Numbered from the stretch's first letter, positions 6,647 to 12,040 are shown. The stretch is DNA of 20,644 bases from a virus (IMGVR_UViG_3300044530_000219:1-20644); one strand, 5' to 3'. The notes: a model not told the origin generated them from the sequence alone. Program-made: numbers and translations.

Positions 6647-6976
6647 ATGTTGACTCAAATGCCATTAATTGATTTGCATATCATGTCTGAAAATGATGAA
6701 TTACCAAATAATGTTGGATTCAAAATTGTTGGTGGGCGTACTATTTACAAATACATTGGATGGATGTGGAGACAATCTGATAAACAGATTTATCTGAATA
6801 AACACGATTGGTTTGTAGACAATGAAGAACGATCAAGACGCTACTTGTCTGATGATACTTTGATTGAAATTATTCCATTACAAAACTTAACTCAAACACC
6901 TTCATTCAACCACAACGCACCCTACAACGCTGAGTTCTTAGGCGCACAACCCGCTCGTGCTGGTCAAGACTATTAA
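6647..6976 (+). CDS. Small hypothetical phage protein, mosaic GC content
   Basis: A 109-residue product. The ATG at 6647 is chosen because AGGAG at 6634-6638 is 8 nt away; the in-frame TTG at 6641 would be too close to it. The N-terminal part (about 83 residues) has many aromatic residues, for example YKYIGWMWRQ and NKHDWFVDNEE, and could be a small mixed alpha/beta domain. The tail PSFNHNAPYNAEFLGAQPAR is polar and probably disordered. Codons up to about 6900 are about 32% GC (77 of 240 counted over 6661-6900). The next 60 bases are 55%, suggesting recombination inside the gene. I do not recognise a family. Confidence 0.75.
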   Translation: MLTQMPLIDLHIMSENDELPNNVGFKIVGGRTIYKYIGWMWRQSDKQIYLNKHDWFVDNEERSRRYLSDDTLIEIIPLQNLTQTPSFNHNAPYNAEFLGAQPARAGQDY

Positions 6977-6995
6977 ACCAAAGGAGACACCTCAA

Positions 6996-7136
6996 ATGAA
7001 CCACACCCAACACCCTTACATGGAAGAGCAAGCAAAGCGCTTAAATCGCCGCGCTGACTCTACCCTTGATTTTCTCACCGCCATTGCAATCGGCATTGGC
7101 TTTGCAGTCCTCTTGGCTTCATGGTGGTCATCATGA
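6996..7136 (+). CDS. 46-residue single-pass membrane protein
   Basis: A short frame begins MNHTQHPYMEEQAKRLNRRA and ends at TGA 7134-7136. AAAGGAGA at 6979-6986 is an excellent ribosome site. Residues of about 25-44 form one hydrophobic segment (FLTAIAIGIGFAVLLASWW) after a basic stretch, so the N-terminus is probably cytoplasmic. The stop overlaps the next start as ATGA. Function unknown; small inner-membrane peptides like this are common in phage early regions. Confidence 0.7.
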   Translation: MNHTQHPYMEEQAKRLNRRADSTLDFLTAIAIGIGFAVLLASWWSS

Positions 7137-7375
7137 AAAACCCACTAGCATTTCCCCCTATGCACGACCCCAATACGCATGAGTTTGGCATGACCTTGCG
7201 GGACTACTTTGCGGCAAAGGCAATGGAAAACCTAATGGGAGAAATGCACAATCGTATTTTTAAAACCTTAAAAAAATCATATGAGATTGAAGATGCAATC
7301 GAAATGTCAAAGGGCATTATTGCTGATACAGCCTATCAGTGGGCAGACGCAATGCTGAAAGCGAGGGAAGCATGA
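7133..7375 (+). CDS. Small conserved-type phage protein (TLRDYFAAKAM motif)
   Basis: An 80-residue product. The ATG at 7133 overlaps the preceding TGA (ATGA), so I prefer it to the in-frame ATG at 7121, which would start inside the membrane-peptide gene. The sequence has FGMTLRDYFAAKAMENLMG, a motif I recall from many small phage and prophage proteins of unknown role. A helical C-terminal half with EIEDAIEMSKGIIADTAYQW follows. It is translationally coupled on both sides. No catalytic motif is visible. Confidence 0.8.
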   Translation: MKNPLAFPPMHDPNTHEFGMTLRDYFAAKAMENLMGEMHNRIFKTLKKSYEIEDAIEMSKGIIADTAYQWADAMLKAREA

Positions 7376-7623
7376 CCGACCTTCAAGACTTCTGCCAAGA
7401 GCATCGCACTATGGATGAACTGGTAGAGGCTGGCTACAAGCCTACAAACGTCTACAACGCTGTTAAGCGTAAGGAGTTGACCAATACCAAGGCTACAGAC
7501 GATTGGGGGCGCAAGCTGCATGGTAAGGGTCTGTTCCTGTCCACAGTCACAGTTGCGCCAGTTAACTTCACCGCCTTGCAGTCAGCATGGCATACCCCAC
7601 AACCTCAAGGAGAAACAGCATGA
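7372..7623 (+). CDS. Small putative DNA-binding (HTH-like) protein
   Basis: An 83-residue product starting MTDLQDFCQEHRTMDELVEA. The ATG overlaps the preceding TGA (7373-7375); an upstream in-frame ATG at 7339 lies inside the previous gene and is not used here. Residues of about 14-35 (TMDELVEAGYKPTNVYNAVK) read as a helix-turn-helix in which GYKP would be the turn. Basic and polar residues with a beta hairpin-like WGRKLHGKGLFLS follow, as in small winged-helix proteins. The assignment is tentative; an early transcription modulator would fit. Confidence 0.7.
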   Translation: MTDLQDFCQEHRTMDELVEAGYKPTNVYNAVKRKELTNTKATDDWGRKLHGKGLFLSTVTVAPVNFTALQSAWHTPQPQGETA

Positions 7624-7886
7624 GCATCGCATCAGAAATCACAGAACTGATAAACCGCATAGCGCCAGCTAAAGGCATTGTCGGCGGCTTTATGAGTCGT
7701 AACGAGATCATCCAACTCATTGATAAGGTTGCCAATGATGCCGTTGCTATCGGTTGGACTCATGCAGAGAGCATGACCCGAAAGCGTTTGGAGAAGAAAA
7801 TTGATCTGATGGAACAGGAAATGACCATCATCAAGGAGCAGATGAAGTCCCTTGAACTCGACTTACTTGCGGCTGAGAGCAAATGA
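7620..7886 (+). CDS. Small coiled-coil protein, unknown function
   Basis: An 88-residue product starting MSIASEITELINRIAPAKGI. AAGGAG at 7607-7612 is 7 nt upstream of the ATG at 7620, and the start overlaps the previous stop. The N-terminal half is a short helical domain. From about residue 45 to the end it is a continuous charged helix (RKRLEKKIDLMEQEMTIIKE), probably a dimeric coiled coil. Many phage early operons carry such proteins, roles unknown. Confidence 0.78.
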   Translation: MSIASEITELINRIAPAKGIVGGFMSRNEIIQLIDKVANDAVAIGWTHAESMTRKRLEKKIDLMEQEMTIIKEQMKSLELDLLAAESK

Positions 7887-8230
7887 ATACGCTCATAAAG
7901 TTTGTCATTGCTGCTGCTTGTGCCGTGTCTCTGATGTACTTTGATTCATTGGATTACAAACCAAAGGAGAAGACTAATGTGGGAAACAGTCATATGGGTA
8001 GCCGTAATGGGGATTTCAGGGTTCGCATTGGGAATTTGCGTCTGCATCGGGTTTGTGTTGTACCTACTAAACAAGGAACAAGACGAGTAGTGAAGTGTCC
8101 AGTTTGCGATTGGGTGAGAACACCTGACAACCGTTATATGTGCAAGAAGATTGAACGAGTCATTCTTGCAACTCAAATAAAGAAAAGGAAAAAATATGGG
8201 ATGGAGAGAATTGACCACAAAGTACGTTAA
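7883..8230 (+). CDS. Open frame: membrane-anchored N-terminus in frame with zinc-binding C-terminus
   Basis: The ATG at 7883 overlaps the previous TGA and opens a 115-codon frame. Residues 1-31 look like a signal anchor (LIKFVIAAACAVSLMYF) plus a short Lys-rich tail. Residues of about 32-69 are Arg-rich and look out of frame, because the same DNA encodes a clean membrane peptide in another frame (7977-8090). Residues of about 70-115 contain KCPVCDW and YMCKK, a plausible zinc ribbon that could start separately at GTG 8090. So this may be one protein, or two genes (anchor and zinc ribbon) joined by a frame accident. A TAATG at 7975-7979 suggests the anchor gene once ended there in another frame. 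Confidence 0.4.
   Translation: MNTLIKFVIAAACAVSLMYFDSLDYKPKEKTNVGNSHMGSRNGDFRVRIGNLRLHRVCVVPTKQGTRRVVKCPVCDWVRTPDNRYMCKKIERVILATQIKKRKKYGMERIDHKVR
7977..8090 (+). CDS. 37-residue single-pass membrane peptide
   Basis: A short frame (MWETVIWVAVMGISGFALG, then a second hydrophobic stretch and a NKEQDE tail) ends at TAG 8088-8090. AAAGGAG at 7963-7969 sits 7 nt before the ATG, one of the better ribosome sites in the operon. Almost the whole peptide is one hydrophobic helix. Its reading frame differs from that of the larger frame spanning 7883-8230, so at most one is likely to be made at high level across this stretch, and the ribosome site favours this one. Confidence 0.6.
   Translation: MWETVIWVAVMGISGFALGICVCIGFVLYLLNKEQDE
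8090..8230 (+). CDS. Small zinc-ribbon protein starting at GTG
   Basis: A GTG at 8090-8092 shares its G with the TAG stop of the membrane peptide (TAGTG), a compact coupling arrangement. The 46-residue product starts (M)KCPVCDWVRTPDNRYMCKKI, with Cys at 3, 6 and 18, and has a basic tail KKRKKYG. It is in the same frame as the ATG at 7883, so it may instead be the C-terminal part of that longer frame. The nearest Shine-Dalgarno (AAGGA at 8073-8077) is 12 nt away, somewhat long, so reinitiation is the likely route. Confidence 0.45.
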   Translation: MKCPVCDWVRTPDNRYMCKKIERVILATQIKKRKKYGMERIDHKVR

Positions 8231-8417
8231 AGACTTGCTTAGAGCCAAGACCCCTTTGGAAGTAGCTGAAAAGGAACTTATTGAGGCACAACATTTAAAG
8301 ATGCAGGGTGAGAGTGCTGTTGAGTACGCTCAATCAATTGTCGGGTACAACGAGAAACGCATCCACAGGCTAAACAACATCATTGCTGAGTTAAAGGGTG
8401 AATACTATGACAGATGA
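8196..8417 (+). CDS. Small helical phage protein, unknown function
   Basis: A 73-residue product starting MGWRELTTKYVKDLLRAKTP. It is preceded by AAAAGGAAAAAAT and overlaps the preceding frame by 35 bp. The sequence is almost all charged helix with heptads (EVAEKELIEAQHLKM and EKRIHRLNNIIAELK), so a helical hairpin or coiled coil is likely. It resembles a class of small phage proteins I have seen beginning with W-R-E-L-T-x-K-Y, with no known role. Confidence 0.75.
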   Translation: MGWRELTTKYVKDLLRAKTPLEVAEKELIEAQHLKMQGESAVEYAQSIVGYNEKRIHRLNNIIAELKGEYYDR

Positions 8418-8607
8418 AGATGAGGCATTCAACGAGATTGAGAAGCAGAGTATGTGGCGCAAACGTGCCGTACAAGCTGCCATATCTAAACCCTCATACC
8501 GCAATCAAGTCATTGAAGAAGTAGCTTTAGAGGTTGAGAAGCTAACTGGCTTTGGTAAAGATACGATTGATGGCTTGGCAATTTACATCAGGAACATGAA
8601 GACATGA
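8407..8607 (+). CDS. Small acidic-then-basic helical protein, unknown function
   Basis: A 66-residue product. The ATG at 8407 is preferred over an in-frame GTG at 8398 because AAAGG at 8393-8397 is 9 nt from the ATG. It begins MTDEDEAFNEIEKQSMWRKR and is predicted helical throughout, with a hydrophobic face in VIEEVALEVEKLTGF. It overlaps the previous stop by 11 bp, and its TGA overlaps the next ATG. No family is recognised. Confidence 0.7.
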   Translation: MTDEDEAFNEIEKQSMWRKRAVQAAISKPSYRNQVIEEVALEVEKLTGFGKDTIDGLAIYIRNMKT

Positions 8608-8759
8608 AAGAAAAGACAGAGCAGGGTAGGGCTGTTAATTTGCGCCTTACGCAATCCGAATATGCCGAATACGTCAGATTGGGCGGGGTTAAGTTTTTGA
8701 GACTATTTCTGCAAATGAGTGCAGGGATACAGAAAGAAATTAAGGAGGCAAAGAAATGA
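8604..8759 (+). CDS. Small ribbon-helix-helix-like protein
   Basis: A 51-residue product starting MKEKTEQGRAVNLRLTQSEY. The pattern of a short basic strand (RAVNLRL), then a helix (TQSEYAEYVRLGG), then a second helix (VKFLRLFLQMSAGIQKEI) is that of Arc/MetJ ribbon-helix-helix DNA-binding proteins, which dimerise through the strand. The start overlaps the previous stop as ATGA. It could repress early phage or host genes. The call rests on pattern only. Confidence 0.6.
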   Translation: MKEKTEQGRAVNLRLTQSEYAEYVRLGGVKFLRLFLQMSAGIQKEIKEAKK

Positions 8760-8932
8760 AACAGCACTTTTGTCCAGCAGAGCAATCAATGGTTGCATTT
8801 GAGAAAGAATGCAATTGGTGTGGAGAAAAAGAAGTCTTGGAACAGCCAGAAGAACGCAACTTCTGTCCACGATGCGGTAAACGCACAAAAGACTTGACCA
8901 CCATTCACACTTGCACACCACCACAGGATTAA
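8756..8932 (+). CDS. Small CxxC zinc-ribbon protein
   Basis: A 58-residue product with two CxxC knuckles, C19-NW-C22-G and C37-PR-C40-GKR, which together can hold one zinc. AAGGAGG at 8742-8748 is a near-perfect ribosome site 7 nt before the ATG, and the start overlaps the previous stop as ATGA. Phage proteins of this size and motif often bind host polymerase or nucleases, but nothing here shows a partner. Confidence 0.68.
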   Translation: MKQHFCPAEQSMVAFEKECNWCGEKEVLEQPEERNFCPRCGKRTKDLTTIHTCTPPQD

Positions 8933-8935
8933 CGA

Positions 8936-9115
8936 ATGAATAAGCCAAAGACTGTATTCGATTGGAAAGATGGCACTCCCTCAATCTGGACAAGAGATAA
9001 GGAGATGCGCCAGATAGCGCAGGGTAGGGCATGGGGTCAGGCTGCACAAGCTAAAATTGGACTTCAAGAGAAGCAGCAAATTACCATCTATTCAAGGGCT
9101 AAACTTAGTAAATGA
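8936..9115 (+). CDS. Small hypothetical phage protein
   Basis: A 59-residue product starting MNKPKTVFDWKDGTPSIWTR. It has a basic N-terminus, an aromatic patch (FDW, IW) and a helical middle (KEMRQIAQGRAWGQAAQA). Only a weak AGGA precedes it. It lies 3 bp after the zinc-ribbon gene and its TGA overlaps the next ATG, so it fits the coupled gene string. Not recognised. Confidence 0.6.
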   Translation: MNKPKTVFDWKDGTPSIWTRDKEMRQIAQGRAWGQAAQAKIGLQEKQQITIYSRAKLSK

Positions 9116-9315
9116 TTCGTAAGATAAGAACCTTCTACGGCAAACAGAATGGTCAGCATGGGAATAAGCAGACCACTGTAGACATTGGCGTAGCATGGTT
9201 ATGCGAGAAGTGTGGTGAGGTGATCTTGTACGAACACCTCACCCCTAAACACTTCTGTAGGCGGCTAATTAAGCCTGTAGTCCTTGGAGATACTGAGTCT
9301 TACCCGCAACCTTAA
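9112..9315 (+). CDS. Last gene of rightward operon; Cys/His zinc-binding-like protein
   Basis: A 67-residue product starting MIRKIRTFYGKQNGQHGNKQ. C31-EK-C34-G and H47-F-C49 could ligate zinc. The ATG overlaps the previous TGA. Its last 47 bp run into the 3' end of the convergent M15 endopeptidase gene, so the two share coding DNA on opposite strands. The Cys/His residues lie before that overlap. Function unknown. Confidence 0.65.
   Translation: MIRKIRTFYGKQNGQHGNKQTTVDIGVAWLCEKCGEVILYEHLTPKHFCRRLIKPVVLGDTESYPQP
9208..9254. terminator. Long interrupted hairpin at the convergent operon junction
   Basis: AAGTGT-GGTGAGGTG (9208-9222) pairs with CACCTCACC (9235-9243) and ACACTT (9249-9254), giving 9 plus 6 perfect pairs with a 5 nt bulge and a 12 nt loop. 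It sits 15 bp past the M15 gene's stop for leftward transcripts and inside the last rightward gene. There is no U-run on either strand, so Rho-dependent ending or RNase processing fits better than intrinsic termination. Confidence 0.45.
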
Positions 9316-9733
9316 CGGCAGTCAATTCCTGCTTCTTGAGGTTATTTGGGTCATAGCTGACATGAACCCAACCCGAATCAGGGATACCTTGTGTGTAGAA
9401 CTCTAAGATTAACTGGGTGTAGTCCAAGTTATCCATAATCCATTGAGCCAATTCATGATTTGGGATGCCAACAATCTCTATATCAGCAGCTTGACCCTTG
9501 CAATGGTCTGAGGTCTTAGACCCACCAACAGCGGCATTGGACTCAGGGCTACGATAACCTGAGTTAACAGTCACAGACTTACCAAAATGCTCACGCACAG
9601 GTTGAAGCACCATTTCGCATAAAGTCTTCAAGTTCTCCAGAGCCTCATCATCAGGGGTATTGTCCAAACCCAATCTAGTGGCTGTATCGGACTTGGTTAG
9701 TTCTTTGAGGGTAAAGTTTGCGGAGAGGTTCAT
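9269..9733 (-). CDS. Endolysin: M15-family zinc peptidase (L-Ala-D-Glu or D-Ala-D-Ala type)
   Basis: A 154-residue peptidoglycan peptidase of the M15_3 group. The zinc ligands are H77 in SKTSDHCKG, D84 in GQAADIE and H124 in SGWVHVSY; NSGYRSPESNAAVGG at 57-71 is the family's signature loop. The N-terminal residues FTLKELTKSDTATRLG are typical of phage and prophage M15 enzymes. It should cut peptide cross-links or stems at lysis. There is no signal peptide, so release depends on the holin. The ATG at 9733 is chosen over 9769 because it overlaps the Rz stop (ATGA) and has AAAGGA about 5 nt upstream. Confidence 0.92.
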   Translation of the reverse strand: MNLSANFTLKELTKSDTATRLGLDNTPDDEALENLKTLCEMVLQPVREHFGKSVTVNSGYRSPESNAAVGGSKTSDHCKGQAADIEIVGIPNHELAQWIMDNLDYTQLILEFYTQGIPDSGWVHVSYDPNNLKKQELTAVKVAGKTQYLQGLQA

Positions 9734-10194
9734 TTCATTCCTTTCAAGGTTTCGTAGGTTTGGATACATTGGTTGAGTTTTCGGATGGCGGCATCTCCTT
9801 CTGAGGCGATGGCGATAAGAGTTTCACTAACCTGTCCACTAAGTTCGGTTCGTGTCTCTCCGCTGTTATCTCCAGCGGTAACGGCGGTAACTGAGGGGGA
9901 ACATACGGGGCTTTGGGTGGGGATTGACAGGCGCAAAGCACCAGAGGCAACATCAGCCCGTAACTTAGTTTCTTTAGTTCTAGCAGCATTTTGTGACTTC
10001 CTTAAAGTTTCAGCATAGGTATTTGCTACCTTTGCCATGTTTTGCTCAGTCTCTCTTGCTTTGGCGTTCAGCGCTGCAATCTCTACTTGCTGGCGGGTAT
10101 TCTCGTCATGCTGACCCTTAAAGTATCCACCGCCAGCAGCAGACAATACCGCCATCAAGATACCCAACAGCACCCAAGGATTAAACAGGCTCAT
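9730..10194 (-). CDS. Rz: Rz-like inner-membrane spanin
   Basis: A 154-residue i-spanin. Residues of about 5-24 form one N-terminal membrane helix (PWVLLGILMAVLSAAGGGY), followed by a periplasmic coiled coil from about 30 to 80 (ENTRQQVEIAALNAKARETE) and a C-terminal domain with two Cys (in SPVCSPS and NQCIQ). This is the layout of lambda Rz, which joins the outer-membrane Rz1 and fuses the two membranes after the wall is cut. Assignment is supported by the Rz1 lipoprotein encoded entirely within the gene in another frame. The start overlaps the holin stop as ATGA. Confidence 0.85.
   Translation of the reverse strand: MSLFNPWVLLGILMAVLSAAGGGYFKGQHDENTRQQVEIAALNAKARETEQNMAKVANTYAETLRKSQNAARTKETKLRADVASGALRLSIPTQSPVCSPSVTAVTAGDNSGETRTELSGQVSETLIAIASEGDAAIRKLNQCIQTYETLKGMK
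9744..9989 (-). CDS. Rz1: Rz1-like outer-membrane spanin lipoprotein nested in Rz
   Basis: An 81-residue lipoprotein encoded wholly inside Rz in a different frame, as in lambda. A basic start (MLLELKKLSY) and hydrophobic core lead to LPLVLCACQS, where C21 (or C19) would carry the lipid. The mature part is strongly Pro-rich (PPKAPYVPPQLPPLP), the Rz1 hallmark. AAGGA lies about 9 nt before the ATG at 9989. An in-frame ATG at residue 13 would leave too short a signal. Confidence 0.85.
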   Translation of the reverse strand: MLLELKKLSYGLMLPLVLCACQSPPKAPYVPPQLPPLPLEITAERHEPNLVDRLVKLLSPSPQKEMPPSENSTNVSKPTKP

Positions 10195-10514
10195 GGTGCA
10201 GGGGGGTCGTTATCAGTAGCTTCAGCCTTGGCACTCGCATTGGCTATTGCCTTGACTCCTGAACGACCAGCTACACCACCCAAAACACCAGTGATGAAAA
10301 CCATTATGGTCGAAATCTGTTGTGTATACACCTTGTCAATCGCCGCCATACTGCCGTTCATTGGCTGTTGAACAAACGAAACAGAGTAAAGAAACATACC
10401 CATAGAAGCCAACAGAATGCTCACCAAGACCACGATAACGAATGCCCATACTCTGACCTCAATCTCATCAGCAGTCAGGCGGTTGTTAGGTTTATATCCA
10501 ATAGTAGGCATCAT
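10191..10514 (-). CDS. Putative holin, two membrane helices
   Basis: A 107-residue membrane protein with helices at about 23-46 (VWAFVIVVLVSILLASMGMF) and 68-87 (ISTIMVFITGVLGGVAG), and a polar tail ending in DNDPPAP. Size, topology and position just before the Rz/Rz1 and endolysin genes fit a class II holin, which would permeabilise the inner membrane to release the M15 enzyme. Two adjacent ATGs (10514 and 10511) follow GGAGAAGAA; either may be used, and such dual starts can tune holin timing. The first overlaps the stop of the lipoprotein gene. Confidence 0.75.
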   Translation of the reverse strand: MMPTIGYKPNNRLTADEIEVRVWAFVIVVLVSILLASMGMFLYSVSFVQQPMNGSMAAIDKVYTQQISTIMVFITGVLGGVAGRSGVKAIANASAKAEATDNDPPAP

Positions 10515-10693
10515 TTCTTCTCCTGTTCGGGTTTAACTAACATCTCAGGGCAAGTACCAGCGGCGGTACAGATTGGGGGTTTACATTCAGCACTAGACCA
10601 ATTCAATGGGTCTTGGCAGGTATATCTGTACCTATCTGAACAAGCAGTCAGGACAGTGGTAAATATTATGATTTGAACAATATTTTTAATCAT
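10511..10693 (-). CDS. Small Cys-rich lipoprotein
   Basis: A 60-residue product with a signal peptide (MIKNIVQIIIFTTVLTACSD) and lipobox LTAC, lipidated at C18. The mature part has four more Cys, in RYTCQDPLNW, ECKPPICTAAGTC. I recall similar RYxCQDPxNW lipoproteins encoded beside holins in other phages, with no defined role. Possible roles are modulation of lysis or blocking superinfection at the periplasm. The ATG overlaps the HNH gene's stop as ATGA. Confidence 0.75.
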   Translation of the reverse strand: MIKNIVQIIIFTTVLTACSDRYRYTCQDPLNWSSAECKPPICTAAGTCPEMLVKPEQEKK

Positions 10694-11187
10694 GATGTAT
10701 GGTGCGTAAAGTATATGTTTTCTGTTGATTTTCTTGCAATAGATGCTTCTTCAGCAGTTTGAAAATATCCAATGTGAATAGCCTTTCTATTATGAGTAAT
10801 GTTTGCTGACCAAGGTTTACTTTTTAAACGCTTGTTGAAATGCACACCACGATAACCTGATGTATTTGTGCTTGTTCTAAACATATTTTCAGCGTTTTGT
10901 TTTGCAGTAGCAAGTCTAAGATTTGATATGCAGTTATTTGTTCGGCATCTATCAATATGATCTAAATTAATTGTTGGGAATTCACCATTAACATAAAGCC
11001 ACATAAGTCTATGTGCAAGATATTCTTTTCCATCAATCCCAATCTTTACATAACCATTGTGCATTAAACAACCAGCTTGTTTATCTCTCTTTCCTTTGCC
11101 ACCTGTGTTAGCTTTCCAAGTAAAAGTTCCTTTTTCTATATCAACAAAAAAAAGGTCTTCTAATCTCTTTTGCGTTAGTTTATTCAT
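10690..11187 (-). CDS. HNH endonuclease with AP2-like domain, probable homing endonuclease
   Basis: A 165-residue nuclease of the HNH_3 type. H59 in AHRLMW, D76-H77 in INLDHIDRCR and N89 in CISNLRLAT form the HNH metal site at about 59-95. A C-terminal AP2-like DNA-binding segment at about 111-155 contains SGYRGVHFNK, then KAIHIGYFQTAEEAS. That pair of domains is typical of free-standing phage homing endonucleases, which cut unoccupied alleles and spread by repair. The gene is about 34% GC (143 of 420 counted), lower than the lysis genes beside it, consistent with transfer. Its TGA fuses with the lipoprotein ATG, so the insertion is seamless. Confidence 0.9.
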   Translation of the reverse strand: MNKLTQKRLEDLFFVDIEKGTFTWKANTGGKGKRDKQAGCLMHNGYVKIGIDGKEYLAHRLMWLYVNGEFPTINLDHIDRCRTNNCISNLRLATAKQNAENMFRTSTNTSGYRGVHFNKRLKSKPWSANITHNRKAIHIGYFQTAEEASIARKSTENIYFTHHTS

Positions 11188-11189
11188 GT

Positions 11190-11354
11190 TTATTTTTCCT
11201 TTTCTCTTTCCTTTTGTTCAACTTGTCTTCTGAGTTTCTCGACCTTCTCTACCTGTTGGTTAACCTGATGCTTTGCCTCTAACGTGTCCAGCAGAATTAT
11301 GCCCATGATAGGCAACAGCAATATTACTAGAACACAACAGGCAATCCATCCCAC
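11190..11354 (-). CDS. Small membrane protein with C-terminal coiled coil
   Basis: A membrane helix (GWIACCVLVILLLPIMGIIL) is followed by a charged coiled coil (VNQQVEKVEKLRRQVEQKE). I give the short form starting at GTG 11354-11352, which shares its G with the upstream TAG (TAGTG) and has GGGA about 7 nt before it; the product is 54 residues. The frame is open upstream to an ATG at 11477, which would give 95 residues with a Ser/Pro-rich N-terminus but would overlap the 228-residue gene by 124 bp. Either is possible. The topology resembles a small i-spanin, but clear Rz/Rz1 genes lie downstream, so the role is open. Confidence 0.6.
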   Translation of the reverse strand: MGWIACCVLVILLLPIMGIILLDTLEAKHQVNQQVEKVEKLRRQVEQKEREKEK

Positions 11355-12040
11355 TACATTTTCCCAATCTTGCTTATGAACGCTATCAGAAGCCACAAAT
11401 ATAGGAGGCAGAGGATAGTCACCATTAGATACGCTTGTTTTTCGGCTAGAAGACGCTCCTTTTGCTTTCGTTGCCATATTTCTGCATCCCGATTCTTCCT
11501 TGCTTTTGTTTGCTCTGCCGCAATCACATCTCTCATGGCAAAAACTTCTGAGTACAAAGCGCCCATATCTTTAGAGCCGTATACCATCACCTCACGAATT
11601 TGAACGACCATCCGTTCCATTTCTTGTGCTGCAAGAACCCTGTTAAGCGATTCTTCCATCAGGTTTACATCATCAGCAAATACAACTGTTCTGGCTTTAA
11701 GTTCTTCCTGTTCTATATGCTGCTGTAGCTGTGCTTGCAATTTGAAGAATGCACTTAAATCCTTTACGATTTTTGCTTTGACTTCAGTTTCATCAACATT
11801 GACATACTCAGACTTTTTAGCTTGAGCCACAGACTTTGCAGCTTGAGGCTTGGGACTACCACCAAATAGCTTGACCAACGTACCCCAAAACGATTTAACG
11901 TCCCTGCCAATGGCAACAACATCATCAGCGGTTTTTTTAATTGAGACAAACTGCTCACGAGTTTGTTGATACAACTCGACAGAAGATTGGATGCTCTTAA
12001 CCAGCGATCCCGCAAGGAGGCAGATAGAGATTGGGTCAAT
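11354..12040 (-). CDS. Tail-anchored coiled-coil phage protein with apparent ATT start codon
   Basis: A 228-residue product if translation starts at ATT 12040-12038. The frame has no ATG or GTG between the upstream in-frame TAG (12052-12050) and a TTG at 11974. AGGAG lies 6 nt before the ATT, and the resulting N-terminus (M)DPISICLLAGSLVKSIQSS matches the MDP-type start I recall in similar phage proteins. The middle is a long charged helix (LSAFFKLQAQLQQHIEQEEL) and the end is one hydrophobic helix (MVTILCLLYLWLLIAFIS). It lies after the ejection-protein genes, so it may be a virion or late membrane protein. The unusual start could also be a sequencing error for ATG. Confidence 0.75.
   Translation of the reverse strand: MDPISICLLAGSLVKSIQSSVELYQQTREQFVSIKKTADDVVAIGRDVKSFWGTLVKLFGGSPKPQAAKSVAQAKKSEYVNVDETEVKAKIVKDLSAFFKLQAQLQQHIEQEELKARTVVFADDVNLMEESLNRVLAAQEMERMVVQIREVMVYGSKDMGALYSEVFAMRDVIAAEQTKARKNRDAEIWQRKQKERLLAEKQAYLMVTILCLLYLWLLIAFISKIGKM

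Noticed and set aside
7946-8248. Minus-strand 100-codon open frame under the small-gene block
   Set aside because: It runs against the direction of all neighbours, has a low-quality composition and no ribosome site; probably a shadow.
8588-9047. Minus-strand open frames of 65 and 114 codons
   Set aside because: They are antisense to short coupled plus-strand genes with good ribosome sites and zinc-binding motifs.
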